Source: Cellulomonas sp. Root485 (GTDB lineage: Bacteria; Actinomycetota; Actinomycetes; Actinomycetales; Cellulomonadaceae). From it: a DNA stretch of 64,000 nucleotides. Position 1 is the first letter of the stretch. Each line of letters starts with the position of its first letter. The stretch lies in assembly GCF_001426705.1 (NCBI RefSeq), contig NZ_LMFC01000002.1, positions 102,558 to 166,557 of the forward strand. The letters are read 5' to 3'. Shown in pieces: positions 12,720-21,414 of this stretch. A model generated the notes under the pieces. It was not told where the DNA came from, searched no databases, and saw nothing but the letters and a program-made list of their open reading frames with translations. A program made the position numbers and the translations under genes.

Positions 12720-14167
12720 GATCCCAGCACCGCCTCGATGACGGCCTTCGCGATGGGTGCCGCGACCCGTCCGCCCGTCGCCTCGTTGCCGGCGTTCCCG
12801 CCGTGCTCCACGATCACCGCGACCGCGACGCGCGGGGCGTCGGCCGGCGCGAACGCCGTGAACCACGCGTGCGGCGCCTGACCCTCGGCCGTCTGGGCGG
12901 TGCCGGTCTTGCCGGCCACCTGGACGCCGGGGATCTGCGCGGCGGCGCCCGAGCCGCTCTCCACGACGCCGACCATCATGTCGCGCATCGACGCGGCCGT
13001 GCCGGGCGACATCGCGGTCGAGTACAGGGTGGGCTTCGTCTCCGAGACCCGGTGCAGGTCCGCCGACCGCACGGTCTGCACCGTGTAGGGGGTCATCAGC
13101 TGGCCGTTGTTCGCGATCGCCGCCGAGACCATCGCCATCTGCAGGGGCGTGGCCCGCACGTCGCGCTGGCCGATGGCCGACTGGGCCGTGACGGGCTGGT
13201 CCATGTCCGCGGGGAACACGCTCTCGGCGACCGGCATCGGGATCGTCAGGTCGGGGTCGTTGAACCCGAACCGCTCCGCCTGCGTCCGCAGGGCGTCCGC
13301 CCCGACGTTGAGGCCCAGCTGCCCGAACGCGGTGTTGCACGAGACGCGCAGCGCGTCGGCCAGGGTGATCGGGTCGGCGCCGCAGCCACCCCCACCGAAA
13401 TTGCCGATGGTCGCGGTGGTCTGCGGCAGCGTGAGCCGCTCGGGCGCGGGCAGCGTGCTCTCGGGCGTGTACTGACCGCTCTCGAGGGCCGCCGTCGCCG
13501 TCACCAGCTTGAACGTCGACCCCGGCGGGTAGGTCTCCTGGGTCGCGTTGCTGCGCAGCGGGTTACCGGGCGCCACGCTCAGCGCCTGGTACGCCGCACC
13601 CGCGGCCGCGATGTCGTGCGACGCGAGCGCGTTGGGGTCGAAGCCGGGCGTGGAGACGAGCGCGAGGATCTTTCCGGTCGACGGCTCGATCGCGACGACC
13701 GCGCCCTGCTGGCCGGCCAGACCGTCGAACGCCGCCTGCTGCGCGGCGGGGTTGATCGTCGTCTCGACGGCCGCACCCTCCGGCTGACGGCCGGTGACCA
13801 GGTCCCGGATCCGGGAGAAGAACAACCGGTCCCCGCGTCCCGTCAGCTCCTCGTTCGCGGCCCTCTCCAGCTCGGTCCGACCGTTGACGACGGAGTAGAA
13901 GCCGGTCATCGCCGAGTACAGCTCGCCGTTCGTGTACGACCGCTGGTAGCCGTAGGAGTCCTCGACCTTGGTGGACAGGGCGATGGCCTCCCCGGCGACG
14001 ACGATGGGTCCGCGGGCGTTGCCGAACTCGCGGTACAGGGTGCGCACGTTGCGGCTGTCGTTGTTGAGGCGCTCGGCCTGGAAGTACTGCACCCAGGTGG
14101 CGCTGGCCATGAGCCCGACGAACATGACGAGGACGACCGTGGCGAGGCGGCGGAGCGGGGTGTTCAT
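12716..14167 (-). CDS. pbpA: Class B penicillin-binding protein PbpA
   Basis: 483-aa membrane-anchored DD-transpeptidase that crosslinks peptidoglycan. It has an N-terminal helix (about 8-27), a dimerisation domain, then the transpeptidase domain with Ser217-T-F-Lys220 (PPGSTFK), an SCN triad (VSCNTAF) and KTGT near 418. This is a short class B PBP, typical of PbpA partnered with the adjacent RodA glycosyltransferase. ATG at 14167 overlaps the end of rodA by four bases, so expression is coupled. Confidence 0.95.
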   Translation of the reverse strand: MNTPLRRLATVVLVMFVGLMASATWVQYFQAERLNNDSRNVRTLYREFGNARGPIVVAGEAIALSTKVEDSYGYQRSYTNGELYSAMTGFYSVVNGRTELERAANEELTGRGDRLFFSRIRDLVTGRQPEGAAVETTINPAAQQAAFDGLAGQQGAVVAIEPSTGKILALVSTPGFDPNALASHDIAAAGAAYQALSVAPGNPLRSNATQETYPPGSTFKLVTATAALESGQYTPESTLPAPERLTLPQTTATIGNFGGGGCGADPITLADALRVSCNTAFGQLGLNVGADALRTQAERFGFNDPDLTIPMPVAESVFPADMDQPVTAQSAIGQRDVRATPLQMAMVSAAIANNGQLMTPYTVQTVRSADLHRVSETKPTLYSTAMSPGTAASMRDMMVGVVESGSGAAAQIPGVQVAGKTGTAQTAEGQAPHAWFTAFAPADAPRVAVAVIVEHGGNAGNEATGGRVAAPIAKAVIEAVLGS

Positions 14168-15600
14168 CGCACCCCCCGCATGACCTCGGTGGGCTGGTCA
14201 TCCTCGTTGCTGCCGCCGACGACCGGAGTCCCCGCGACGGGCGTCAGGGACGGCTTCATCGACGGTGCGGGCCGACGGGCCTCGTCGGAGATCCGCAGGA
14301 GAAGGGCCACGATGACCCAGTTGGCGACGAGGGACGAGCCTCCGTACGCGATGAACGGCGTGGTCAGGCCCGTCAGCGGGATGATCCGGGTGACGCCCCC
14401 GACCACGACGAACGTCTGCAGCGCCACGATGAACGCCAGACCGCCCGCGAGGAGCTTGCCGAAGCCGTCGCGTACCCCGATCGCCGTGCGCATGCCGCGC
14501 TCCGTGAGGATCGCGAAGAACAGCAGGACCGCCAGCAGGCCGGTCAGGCCGAGCTCTTCACCGAGGGACGCGACGATGAAGTCCGACTCGGCGAACGGCA
14601 CCAGGTCCGGCCGGCCCTGCCCCCAGCCGGTGCCGAACAGGCCGCCGCTGGCCATGCCGAACAGGCCGCGCACCAGCTGCCCGGAACCGCCCGGGCTCTG
14701 GTCGAAGACGGCCGGGTCGAACGCGTGCAGCCACGCGTCGAAACGTGCTCCGACGTGCGAGAACGCACTGGCCGCGAGGACGGCTCCGACGACGAACAGG
14801 AGCAGGCCGATGACGACCCAGCTCAGGCGCTCCGTGGCGAGGTACAGCATCGCGACGAACAGGCCGAAGAACAGCAGCGAGGTGCCGAGGTCGCGCTCGA
14901 GGACGAGGACGGCGACCGACGCACCCCAGACGATGAGGATCGGGCCGAGGTCCCGCGGGCGTGGCAGCTGGAGGCCCAGCACCTTCGGACCGGCGAGCGC
15001 GAGGGTGTCGCGATGGGTGACCAGGTAGCCCGCGAAGAAGATGGCGAACGCGATCTTGGCGAACTCCGCCGGCTGGAACCCGACCCCGCCCACCCGGACC
15101 CAGATCCGGGCACCGTTGATGAGCACGCCCAGGCCGGGGATCAGCGGCAGCATGACGAGCACGAGACCGGCGATCATCGCGGTGTACGTGTACCGGCGCA
15201 GCGTGCGGTGGTCCCGCAGCAGGATGATGACCGCGGCGGCGAGGACCACCGAGATCGCCGTCCAGACCAGCTGACGCTGCGCGAACGTGTCCTCACGGCC
15301 CCGCGCCGCGTACGCGAAGTCGATCCGGTAGATCATCGCGAGGCCGATGCCGTTGAGCGCCACGGTGATCGGCAGGATCACCGGGTCCGCGAACGGGGCG
15401 CGCCACCGCAGCACCAGGTGGATGCCGACGGCGAGCGCGGCCATGCCGAGCCCGTAGCCGATGACGTCGGGCGGGACCTTGTTCGTGGTGCCGATGCCGG
15501 CGAGCGCGTACGACGCCACGCCGATGGCGAGCGCGAGCAGCAGCAGACCGAGCTCGACACCCCGGCCGGCCCGCACGCGGTGCGGCTGGACGGTAGCCAT
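14164..15600 (-). CDS. rodA: SEDS-family peptidoglycan glycosyltransferase RodA/FtsW
   Basis: 478-aa polytopic membrane protein with about ten to twelve helices that polymerises lipid II. SEDS signatures include NGARIWVRVGGVGFQPAEFAK, ERDLGTSLLFFG, the extracellular loop with GTGWGQG, and the C-terminal GLTTPFIAYGGSSLVANW. ATG 15600 is preceded directly by an in-frame GTG at 15603, either of which may serve. It lies between pstP and pbpA in the conserved order, which favours RodA over FtsW. Confidence 0.93.
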   Translation of the reverse strand: MATVQPHRVRAGRGVELGLLLLALAIGVASYALAGIGTTNKVPPDVIGYGLGMAALAVGIHLVLRWRAPFADPVILPITVALNGIGLAMIYRIDFAYAARGREDTFAQRQLVWTAISVVLAAAVIILLRDHRTLRRYTYTAMIAGLVLVMLPLIPGLGVLINGARIWVRVGGVGFQPAEFAKIAFAIFFAGYLVTHRDTLALAGPKVLGLQLPRPRDLGPILIVWGASVAVLVLERDLGTSLLFFGLFVAMLYLATERLSWVVIGLLLFVVGAVLAASAFSHVGARFDAWLHAFDPAVFDQSPGGSGQLVRGLFGMASGGLFGTGWGQGRPDLVPFAESDFIVASLGEELGLTGLLAVLLFFAILTERGMRTAIGVRDGFGKLLAGGLAFIVALQTFVVVGGVTRIIPLTGLTTPFIAYGGSSLVANWVIVALLLRISDEARRPAPSMKPSLTPVAGTPVVGGSNEDDQPTEVMRGVR

Positions 15601-15610
15601 CACGCGCGGC

Positions 15611-16915
15611 TCACGGTGTGGCCGTCCCGGAGGGGACGGAGGTGGGACTGGTCGTCGGTGAGGGCCGAGGCGACGGGGCCGTGTCCTCCTCGAGCATCGC
15701 GACCAGGTCGCGGGCGTCGTCGAGGGAGTCCGCGTGGATGGTCTGCTCGACGCGTTCCCGCAGGTAGCGCGAGTCGAGCTCGTCCAGGGACGTGCCGGTG
15801 CGCTCGACCACGGAGGACAGCGCGACCGGCCCGAGCGTCTGCGGGAGACCGCGGAAGATCACGACCTCGTCGTCGTCGACCCCCACGTAGTACTGCGTCT
15901 GCGTCCAGCTGTACGCGACCAGGACGGCGCCGACGATGACCGCGGCGATCCCGACCCACACGACGACCGTCCGCCAGCGGCGCGGTGCGGGCGGGTGCTC
16001 GTCCTCGTCCGTCGCGGCCTCGGCGGGGGCCGACTCCTGCGCGTCGTCGTCCACCTGCGCGGCCCGGGCCAGGCCGGCCGCCCGTGCCGCGGGACCGTCG
16101 GCCGCGGACGTCGGGTCGTTGCGGGTCAGCGCAGCCGCGCCGACCACCGTGGCGTTCGTCGTCGGTCCCTCGCCGTCGGCGACGTCGTCGAGCTCGACCA
16201 CGTCGGCGAGCACGACGGTGATGTTGTCCCCGCCGCCGGCCCGAAGCGCGAGCTGGACCAACCGGTCCGCACACGCGTCGACATCGGAGATCGTCGCCAT
16301 CGTCTCCTCGATGGTCTCCGCGCTCACGAAGCCCGAGAGGCCGTCCGAGCACAACAGCCAGCGGTCGCCCTTGCGTGCCTCCCGGACCGACAGGTCGGGG
16401 GTCACCTCCGGGTCGAAGTCGCCCAGCACGCGCATCACGACGGACCGCTGCGGGTGGTGCTCGGCCTCCTCGGGCGTGATCCGGCCGATGTCCACCAGGT
16501 GCTGCACGAACGTGTGGTCCGTGGTGACCTGCGTGAGGACGCCGTCGCGCATCAGGTACCCGCGCGAGTCGCCCAGGTGCACCATCGCGAGCTTGTTGCC
16601 GGCGCGCAGGATGGCGAGCACCGTCGTGCCCATGCCGCTCAGCTCCGGGTCGGCGTCGCTGCGCGCGATGATCTCGTCGCGGGCGTCCGCGAGGGCCGTC
16701 TCCAGCTGGTCCAGCGCGTCGTCGGGACCGTGCGACTCACCGTCCAGCGGCGCGAACGCGGCGACCGCGACCGAGGACGCGACGTCGCCGCCCGCGTGGC
16801 CGCCCATGCCGTCCGCGACCATCAGCAGGTGCGGACCGGCGTACGCCGAGTCCTGGTTGTTGGAGCGCACGAGTCCGACATCGGACCGCGCCGCATATCT
16901 GAGTGCGACGGACAC
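15611..16915 (-). CDS. pstP: PP2C-family Ser/Thr protein phosphatase PstP
   Basis: 434-aa membrane phosphatase that reverses PknA/PknB phosphorylation. The PPM domain spans about 1-240, with RSNNQDS, VADGMGGHAGG, GDSRGYL, LCSDGLSGF and GGGDNITVV, supplying the metal-binding aspartates. An acidic linker follows, then one membrane helix (VVVWVGIAAVIVGAVLVAY, about 315-335) and an external domain with a Ser/Pro/Thr-rich tail. GTG 16915 lies four bases after the fhaB stop, with GAGG seven bases upstream. Confidence 0.95.
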   Translation of the reverse strand: MSVALRYAARSDVGLVRSNNQDSAYAGPHLLMVADGMGGHAGGDVASSVAVAAFAPLDGESHGPDDALDQLETALADARDEIIARSDADPELSGMGTTVLAILRAGNKLAMVHLGDSRGYLMRDGVLTQVTTDHTFVQHLVDIGRITPEEAEHHPQRSVVMRVLGDFDPEVTPDLSVREARKGDRWLLCSDGLSGFVSAETIEETMATISDVDACADRLVQLALRAGGGDNITVVLADVVELDDVADGEGPTTNATVVGAAALTRNDPTSAADGPAARAAGLARAAQVDDDAQESAPAEAATDEDEHPPAPRRWRTVVVWVGIAAVIVGAVLVAYSWTQTQYYVGVDDDEVVIFRGLPQTLGPVALSSVVERTGTSLDELDSRYLRERVEQTIHADSLDDARDLVAMLEEDTAPSPRPSPTTSPTSVPSGTATP

Positions 16916-16919
16916 CGGG

Positions 16920-17441
16920 TTACCTCTGCAGCTCGAGAACGCTCTGGCCCACGCGGACGGGTGTACCCGTCGGGACGGGAGTCGGAGCCTCGACGCGCTG
17001 GTCCGCCACGAACGTCCCGTTCGTCGATCCGAGGTCCTCGACGAACCACTGGCCGCCCTGCGGGAAGATCCGTGCGTGCCGCGACGACGAGTAGTCGTCG
17101 TCCAGGACGAGCGTGCAGCCGGGCGCGCGACCGATGAGCACCGACGACGTGCCCAGCGGGACGATCGTGCCGCGCAGCGGCCCCTCGGTCACGACGAGCC
17201 GGCCGGGGCCGCTCCCGCTGCGCGCCGACCGCGGGATGCGGGTCGGGGCGGTCTCGGGTCTGGCCGGCTCGGTCGCGACGGCGGCGGCCGCCGCAGCGGG
17301 CACCGCAGCCTTGCGACGACGCCGGTCGGTGATGCGCGTCCCGTACAGGTCACGGCGCAGCACACCGATGGCGAAGAGCACGAGCACCCACAGCAGCGCC
17401 AGGTAACCCAGCCGCAGCAGGGTGATCGTCAGTTCACTCAT
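16920..17441 (-). CDS. fhaB: FHA-domain protein FhaB
   Basis: 173 aa. One N-terminal membrane helix (LGYLALLWVLVLFAIGVL), a basic/alanine linker, and a C-terminal FHA domain with the phosphothreonine-binding signature (VLIGRAPGCTLVLDDDYSSSRHAR and STNGTFV). It binds phosphorylated threonines on the cluster kinases or their substrates. In mycobacteria the orthologue (FipA) links to FtsZ and CrgA. Co-transcribed with fhaA and pstP. Confidence 0.93.
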   Translation of the reverse strand: MSELTITLLRLGYLALLWVLVLFAIGVLRRDLYGTRITDRRRRKAAVPAAAAAAVATEPARPETAPTRIPRSARSGSGPGRLVVTEGPLRGTIVPLGTSSVLIGRAPGCTLVLDDDYSSSRHARIFPQGGQWFVEDLGSTNGTFVADQRVEAPTPVPTGTPVRVGQSVLELQR

Positions 17442-17450
17442 GTGCCGGCG

Positions 17451-18161
17451 TCACTCGTCCAGGTCCGGCTCGCCGCCTGTCCAGAACAGGATCCGGGTGC
17501 GCCCGATGGTCAGCGTGTTGCCGTCCAGCAGGGTCGCAGCCGGAACCTGGTGGCCCTCGACGAAGAGTCCGTTGGTCGAGCCCATGTCCGTCGCGACGAC
17601 CCCGTCACCGGTCACCCGGATCTCCAGGTGCCGCCGCGAGACGCCCGGGTCGTCGACGATGATGTCCGCCTCCGAGCCGCGACCGATGACCGTGACCGGC
17701 CCGGTGAGGATGTAGCGCTGACCGTCGATGTCCACCAGAGGATGCCGCGCGCTGGGCGCCGACGTGGCCGACGCGGGTGCGACCGCCCCGCGCACCGTCG
17801 CGCTGTGCACCCGGAACCGCGCCGCCTCGAGCTCGCTGTCCTCGCTGAACGACACCGTCACCGGCCCTACGAACGCGTAGCGCTGGCTCGCTGCATAGTC
17901 GGTGACGTTGTTGGCGAACTCGTCCGCCAACGCCTCCGCACCCCACGACTCCACCTGGTCGTAGTCGGCAGTTGCGAGCTCGATCGTGAACTCGTTGGGC
18001 ACGACAGTGCGATCCCGCCCGACGACGGCCGCCCGGTCATCGACCTCGCGGCGCAGCGCGCTGGAGAGGTCGAGCGGCTTGAGCTCGCTCTTGAAGGCCT
18101 TGGCGATGGCGTTGTTGACCACCCGCTCCACGCCGTTCTCGAACCTGTCGAGGATGCCCAC
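17451..18161 (-). CDS. fhaA: FHA- and DUF3662-domain protein FhaA
   Basis: 236 aa. The N-terminal DUF3662 domain (about 1-120, GILDRFENGVERVVN) is joined by a short linker to a C-terminal FHA domain (GRGSEADIIVDDPGVSRRH, STNGLFV). Known as the reader of phosphorylated MviN/MurJ and PknB in mycobacteria, damping peptidoglycan synthesis. Two in-frame GTG codons exist. The second (18161) is preferred because GGAGG lies five bases upstream, whereas the first (18167) overlaps that sequence. First gene of the seven-gene operon. Confidence 0.93.
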   Translation of the reverse strand: MGILDRFENGVERVVNNAIAKAFKSELKPLDLSSALRREVDDRAAVVGRDRTVVPNEFTIELATADYDQVESWGAEALADEFANNVTDYAASQRYAFVGPVTVSFSEDSELEAARFRVHSATVRGAVAPASATSAPSARHPLVDIDGQRYILTGPVTVIGRGSEADIIVDDPGVSRRHLEIRVTGDGVVATDMGSTNGLFVEGHQVPAATLLDGNTLTIGRTRILFWTGGEPDLDE

Positions 18162-18182
18162 GCCCACCTCCCCAGTCCCTCG

Positions 18183-18198
18183 TGCACGTCTACGTGCA
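18183..18198. promoter_or_regulatory. Palindrome in the fhaA leader
   Basis: TGCACGT-CT-ACGTGCA, a 7-bp perfect inverted repeat 22-37 bp upstream of the fhaA start. It could be an operator or an mRNA hairpin. No regulator can be named. Confidence 0.3.
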
Positions 18199-18342
18199 GG
18201 TGTCCCACCCGCAATCCGCCTTGATCGTATCTGTGACGCGCCAGTACGGGGTCGGAAGCCGGGTGATGTGCGCGCGGCGACCCTGGGAGCCTTCCCGACT
18301 GTTCAGGAGCAGCCCCTGCATCGTGCTAATGTTCTGCGGCGC

Positions 18343-18425
18343 GCGCGAGTGGCGGAACGGCAGACGCGCTGGCTTCAGGTGCCAGTGTCCGAAAGGGCGT
18401 GGGGGTTCAAATCCCCCCTCGCGCA
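18343..18425 (+). tRNA. tRNA-Leu (anticodon CAG)
   Basis: Full cloverleaf read by hand: acceptor arms GCGCGAG (18343-18349) and CTCGCGC (18418-18424) with discriminator A; D-arm GCGG..CGC; anticodon arm CTGGC-TTCAGGT-GCCAG giving CAG; long class II variable arm GTCC-GAAA-GGGC; T-arm GGGGG-TTCAAAT-CCCCC. CCA is not encoded. A possible -10 element TAATGT lies 12 bases upstream. It marks the left border of the genomic island. Confidence 0.95.
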
Positions 18426-18429
18426 CAGA

Positions 18430-18451
18430 AGGGTGGTTCCCGAAAGAACCG
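18430..18451 (+). terminator. Small hairpin directly after tRNA-Leu
   Basis: GGGTGGTTC and GAACCGCC pair across a CCGAAA loop, five bases past the tRNA end. It is followed by a second, stronger hairpin. Confidence 0.4.
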
Positions 18452-18463
18452 CCTGAGCAGTAC

Positions 18464-18501
18464 CGAAACTCCCGGTCAGGGTTCTCTGGCCGGGAGTTTC
18501 G
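18464..18501 (+). terminator. Strong hairpin terminator downstream of tRNA-Leu
   Basis: A 16-bp stem (arms 18464-18479 and 18486-18501, one G-T pair) followed by TCGTT. Its core CCCGGTCAG-N6-CTGGCCGGG recurs, with one base changed, in the hairpin at the right side of the island (40135-40170). Confidence 0.75.
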
Positions 18502-18613
18502 TCGTTGGTGGGCCCTCGGCGGGGCCGGCAGGCGGGGTGTCGGGGCGCGTTTGCGGCGCGCTGGAGCGTCGCTTCGTGCCGGTCGTGCGGTGTTCGCGGG
18601 CGCCGGGTGAAGG

Positions 18614-20254
18614 TCAGTCGGGTTTCCGTTGTCGGTAGCCGCGCGTGCGCGTGTGACGGTCGAGTGGACGGACGTCGGGTGGTTCGCCGAGCTGCACCTG
18701 CCATGGTTCGGGCAGCCCCCGGGCGGTGTACCAGGCGTGCAGGCGTTCGGTGTTGCGGCCGGCGAGCGTGAACGCCAGGAGCAGGGTGGTCGCGCCGAGT
18801 CCGGTCATGTGGAAGAACCCGCGGCTGATCCTGAGGTTGTTCGACTTCACCTGGGCGTTGAGCCCTTCGACGAGGGACCGCCTGTTGAAGGACAAGGTCC
18901 AGGGGGTCGACTGCCACGGCAGGGGTTGGCGGTCGCGTTCCAGGTCGGTGTCGCGGATGGTTACGACCTTGCTGCATCCGCAGGGCACGCCTTGGACGCA
19001 GGTCGTGGTCGGGACGCTGTACGGCAGGCGCATGGACTCGGGGTTGTTCGCGCAGCGCACGTGCTTGGCGAGGGCGGGGCCTTTGAATCGCTGGGTGCGG
19101 CGGGTGTCGTCGTGGCGTGAGTGCACGGTGAACTGGAACGGGATGCGCTTGTCGAATTCGTGCCGGGACGCGGCCTTCTTCGCGGCCGAGTCCGCGGGGC
19201 CCGATGGCTCGAGTTCGACCAGCCCGGGCGGCAGAGCACTTGTGTACAGATGCCCGTCGCGCCACAGCGTCCCGGCGACGGGACCGGGATGTGTTCCGCG
19301 CTGGCTGGTGTGCAGGTCCATGGTGATCGCGATGTTCCGCTCGCGCAGCGGCCGCGCCAGGCTCAGGGCTTTGGCCGTGCTGTAGCCGCGGTCGAGGAGC
19401 ACCTCGTCAAGGTTGCCGAGTAGATCGATGAGCGTCAGGGCAGCTCGTGCGCGGTCGGTGATCCCTGGGCGCAGAGCGAGTCGAGCGGTGAGCTGTGGGA
19501 TCGAGTCGGCGCCGATGGCAGGGACGTAGGTTGCGAGGTGCGCTTCGTATCCGACGTACATCTCGGTGGGGTGTTGCGGTGTCGCGGTGCGCTTGCCCCA
19601 CCGGGCGTCAGGGTCGGTGGGGCACCGTTCGCGGCCGTCAGCGTCGATGAACTTGGCGCGGGCCGTGGTGTGCGACTCGATGTCCGTGCCGTCGAGAGCC
19701 ACTGAGGTGCTCCGCAATGCGGAGTCCGGCAGTGACGTCTGGATGATCGCCGTCGCGACCTGATCCAGGCCGCTACGCATGGCCGGGCACTGGAGCGGGC
19801 ACGCGAACACCTCGCCGGTCTCGGCGTCGGCCCTGAGCTCGTGGTTGTGCCGGACGTGGGCACCCCGGGTGGCGGCCCCGATCAGCGCGTGGACACCGGA
19901 GAGCACCTGACGGTAAGTCGGGCGGACCCCACCGGGAAACCCAAGCCGCTGCAGCTCGAAAGGGCGCAGCAATGCGATGGCGCGCATGACCTGGCGGATG
20001 TGCATCTTGTTCGGCGAGCTCATCGCGTGGAAGAGGACGGCTGCCGCGACTGCGTCGACCGGTACCTTGCGCGGCCGACCGGTTCGCGCCGTCCGAGCAG
20101 CGACCAGATCTTGGAACACGCCCGCGTCCGCTTGAGCGCGTGCCCGGGCGATGCGCTGCTCCACGGTCATCGGGTTCGCGATGTGTACGACGTCGCTGCG
20201 TCCGCTGGCCGACTTGGACGGCAGCGGGAACTGCAGCGAACGTCGTGAGGTCAT
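18614..20254 (-). CDS. DDE transposase-like protein
   Basis: 546 aa from ATG 20254, overlapping the recombinase-like stop as ATGA. An N-terminal helical region (about 25-110, VEQRIARARAQ..VPVDAVAAAVLFHAM) precedes a catalytic core with three spaced acidic residues: VALDGTDIES, LDRGYSTAKA and SLVEGLNAQVKSNN. Several Cys pairs (CVQGVPCGCSK) lie between them. This fits a DDE/RNase H-fold transposase whose E precedes a basic helix. I cannot name the IS family. The overlapping partner gene is unusual for a simple insertion sequence, and no terminal inverted repeats were found by eye. Confidence 0.75.
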   Translation of the reverse strand: MTSRRSLQFPLPSKSASGRSDVVHIANPMTVEQRIARARAQADAGVFQDLVAARTARTGRPRKVPVDAVAAAVLFHAMSSPNKMHIRQVMRAIALLRPFELQRLGFPGGVRPTYRQVLSGVHALIGAATRGAHVRHNHELRADAETGEVFACPLQCPAMRSGLDQVATAIIQTSLPDSALRSTSVALDGTDIESHTTARAKFIDADGRERCPTDPDARWGKRTATPQHPTEMYVGYEAHLATYVPAIGADSIPQLTARLALRPGITDRARAALTLIDLLGNLDEVLLDRGYSTAKALSLARPLRERNIAITMDLHTSQRGTHPGPVAGTLWRDGHLYTSALPPGLVELEPSGPADSAAKKAASRHEFDKRIPFQFTVHSRHDDTRRTQRFKGPALAKHVRCANNPESMRLPYSVPTTTCVQGVPCGCSKVVTIRDTDLERDRQPLPWQSTPWTLSFNRRSLVEGLNAQVKSNNLRISRGFFHMTGLGATTLLLAFTLAGRNTERLHAWYTARGLPEPWQVQLGEPPDVRPLDRHTRTRGYRQRKPD

Positions 20255-21288
20255 CGACGCGCCATCGACTCGATCAGCTGGTGAACGTCCGTTGGTCGCA
20301 TGTGGGCAATGGCCTTCTCGAAAGCGCTCGCCGAACTGACCGCGGCCATCTCGGCGAGCCCACGCAGGTTCACGTCGTGGTCGAGATGGGCCACCAACCA
20401 CGTCACACGTAACCGGTAGGTAGTCAGCCTCGGGCAGTCCTCGGGGAATTCGGCCTTCTCCAGCATCCGCGACAGGCGAGAACTGACCCATTCGCTCTCG
20501 ACCTTGCCGATGAGCCGTGAACCTGGATCCTCAGCCGCGATCGCCAGCAGAGGTTCTTGGTAGGGGGCTGTGATGGGGACCGTGCGCGGACGGTCGCCTA
20601 CGAGGCGAACGCACCACACGCCGGACACCGTGATGAGGTCATTGGTCGTCACATGCCCGATCTCGCCGGGATGCACCCCGGCACCCAACCCGAGCCCGAG
20701 GATCACGGTGAGATGCCGCCGCCGCACCGCAGTCGACTGCTGTCCGGCCACCTCCCACAGCCGGGCGATCTCCGCCCGCGTGTATGGCACCGGACCAGAC
20801 CGCTTCCCGATCCGGTCCAGCTCGGGCCACGGTGCCCGCCGGGTCAGCTCCCTGCTGTAGCGACGCATCTCGGAGCGGATCGTGGCGCGTGACTCCAAGC
20901 GGAACGCATCGCAACCGACCTTCGTGTACCGGTCGACCTGGTCGGGGGTCAGCATCACCTCACGGTCGAGCGGCAGTCCTTCGCCGTGAGCCCACGCGAC
21001 GAAGCGGGACAGCACCGTCATCGCGCGCCTCGCTTCGCCCTCTCTCGTGGGGTCAAGGTCTCGAGCGAGTTGACGAGTGAAGCCGCCGATGGCCGACCAG
21101 GTATCCGCGGAGGTGTGCCTCGGGACATACGTCCGGATACGTGACTCGGCCTCCGCGCGGGGGTCGCCGACGTCCGCCCGCCGCCGTCGGGCAACGGGGA
21201 TGTGGGCGGACACGAACGCGTCGGATGTTTGAAGTGGCTCGGCGTGGCGGTTGACTGCGGGAGTTCTGGAATCCGATGATGGGCGCAC
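20251..21288 (-). CDS. Tyrosine-recombinase-like protein with degenerate active site
   Basis: 345 aa. The start is GTG at 21288, chosen for the AGAGGAG six bases upstream. An ATG at 21381 lacks a binding site. About 75-185 resembles a core-binding (SAM-like) domain, and 200-345 an integrase catalytic fold: LGLGLGAGVHPGEIGHV aligns with the integrase box I where the catalytic Arg is here His, and RLTTYRLRVTWLVAHL aligns with box II HxxR. No C-terminal catalytic Tyr is obvious. It may act as a DNA-binding partner of the overlapping transposase rather than as a recombinase. Adjacent to tRNA-Leu. Confidence 0.65.
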   Translation of the reverse strand: MRPSSDSRTPAVNRHAEPLQTSDAFVSAHIPVARRRRADVGDPRAEAESRIRTYVPRHTSADTWSAIGGFTRQLARDLDPTREGEARRAMTVLSRFVAWAHGEGLPLDREVMLTPDQVDRYTKVGCDAFRLESRATIRSEMRRYSRELTRRAPWPELDRIGKRSGPVPYTRAEIARLWEVAGQQSTAVRRRHLTVILGLGLGAGVHPGEIGHVTTNDLITVSGVWCVRLVGDRPRTVPITAPYQEPLLAIAAEDPGSRLIGKVESEWVSSRLSRMLEKAEFPEDCPRLTTYRLRVTWLVAHLDHDVNLRGLAEMAAVSSASAFEKAIAHMRPTDVHQLIESMARR

Positions 21289-21350
21289 GAAAGCTCCTCT
21301 TGACGGCGGGTCTTTCCATGCAGCGGCGGCAACCGCTTCGAGTGCGACTT

Positions 21351-21373
21351 GGCCGGGATCACGAGTCCCGGCC
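21351..21373. other. Hairpin in the leader of the recombinase-like gene
   Basis: Perfect 8-bp stem GGCCGGGA/TCCCGGCC with a 7-base loop, followed on the plus strand by TTTC. It could end plus-strand transcription or act in the 5' leader of the minus-strand gene pair. Confidence 0.35.
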
Positions 21374-21414
21374 TTTCGCATGTCAGGAGATCGGCGACCT
21401 GCGCCGCGCGAGGG

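Noticed and set aside
14164..15600. Calling the SEDS protein FtsW
   Set aside because: The place between pstP and pbpA is that of RodA. FtsW lies in the dcw cluster, not here.
18411..18431. tRNA 3' end as an attachment core duplicated at the island right end
   Set aside because: No copy of the T-arm or acceptor sequence was found near 40000. Only CACAGAAG is shared, which is too short.
20251..21288. Active phage integrase
   Set aside because: Key Arg is replaced by His and no catalytic Tyr is visible, so activity is not claimed.
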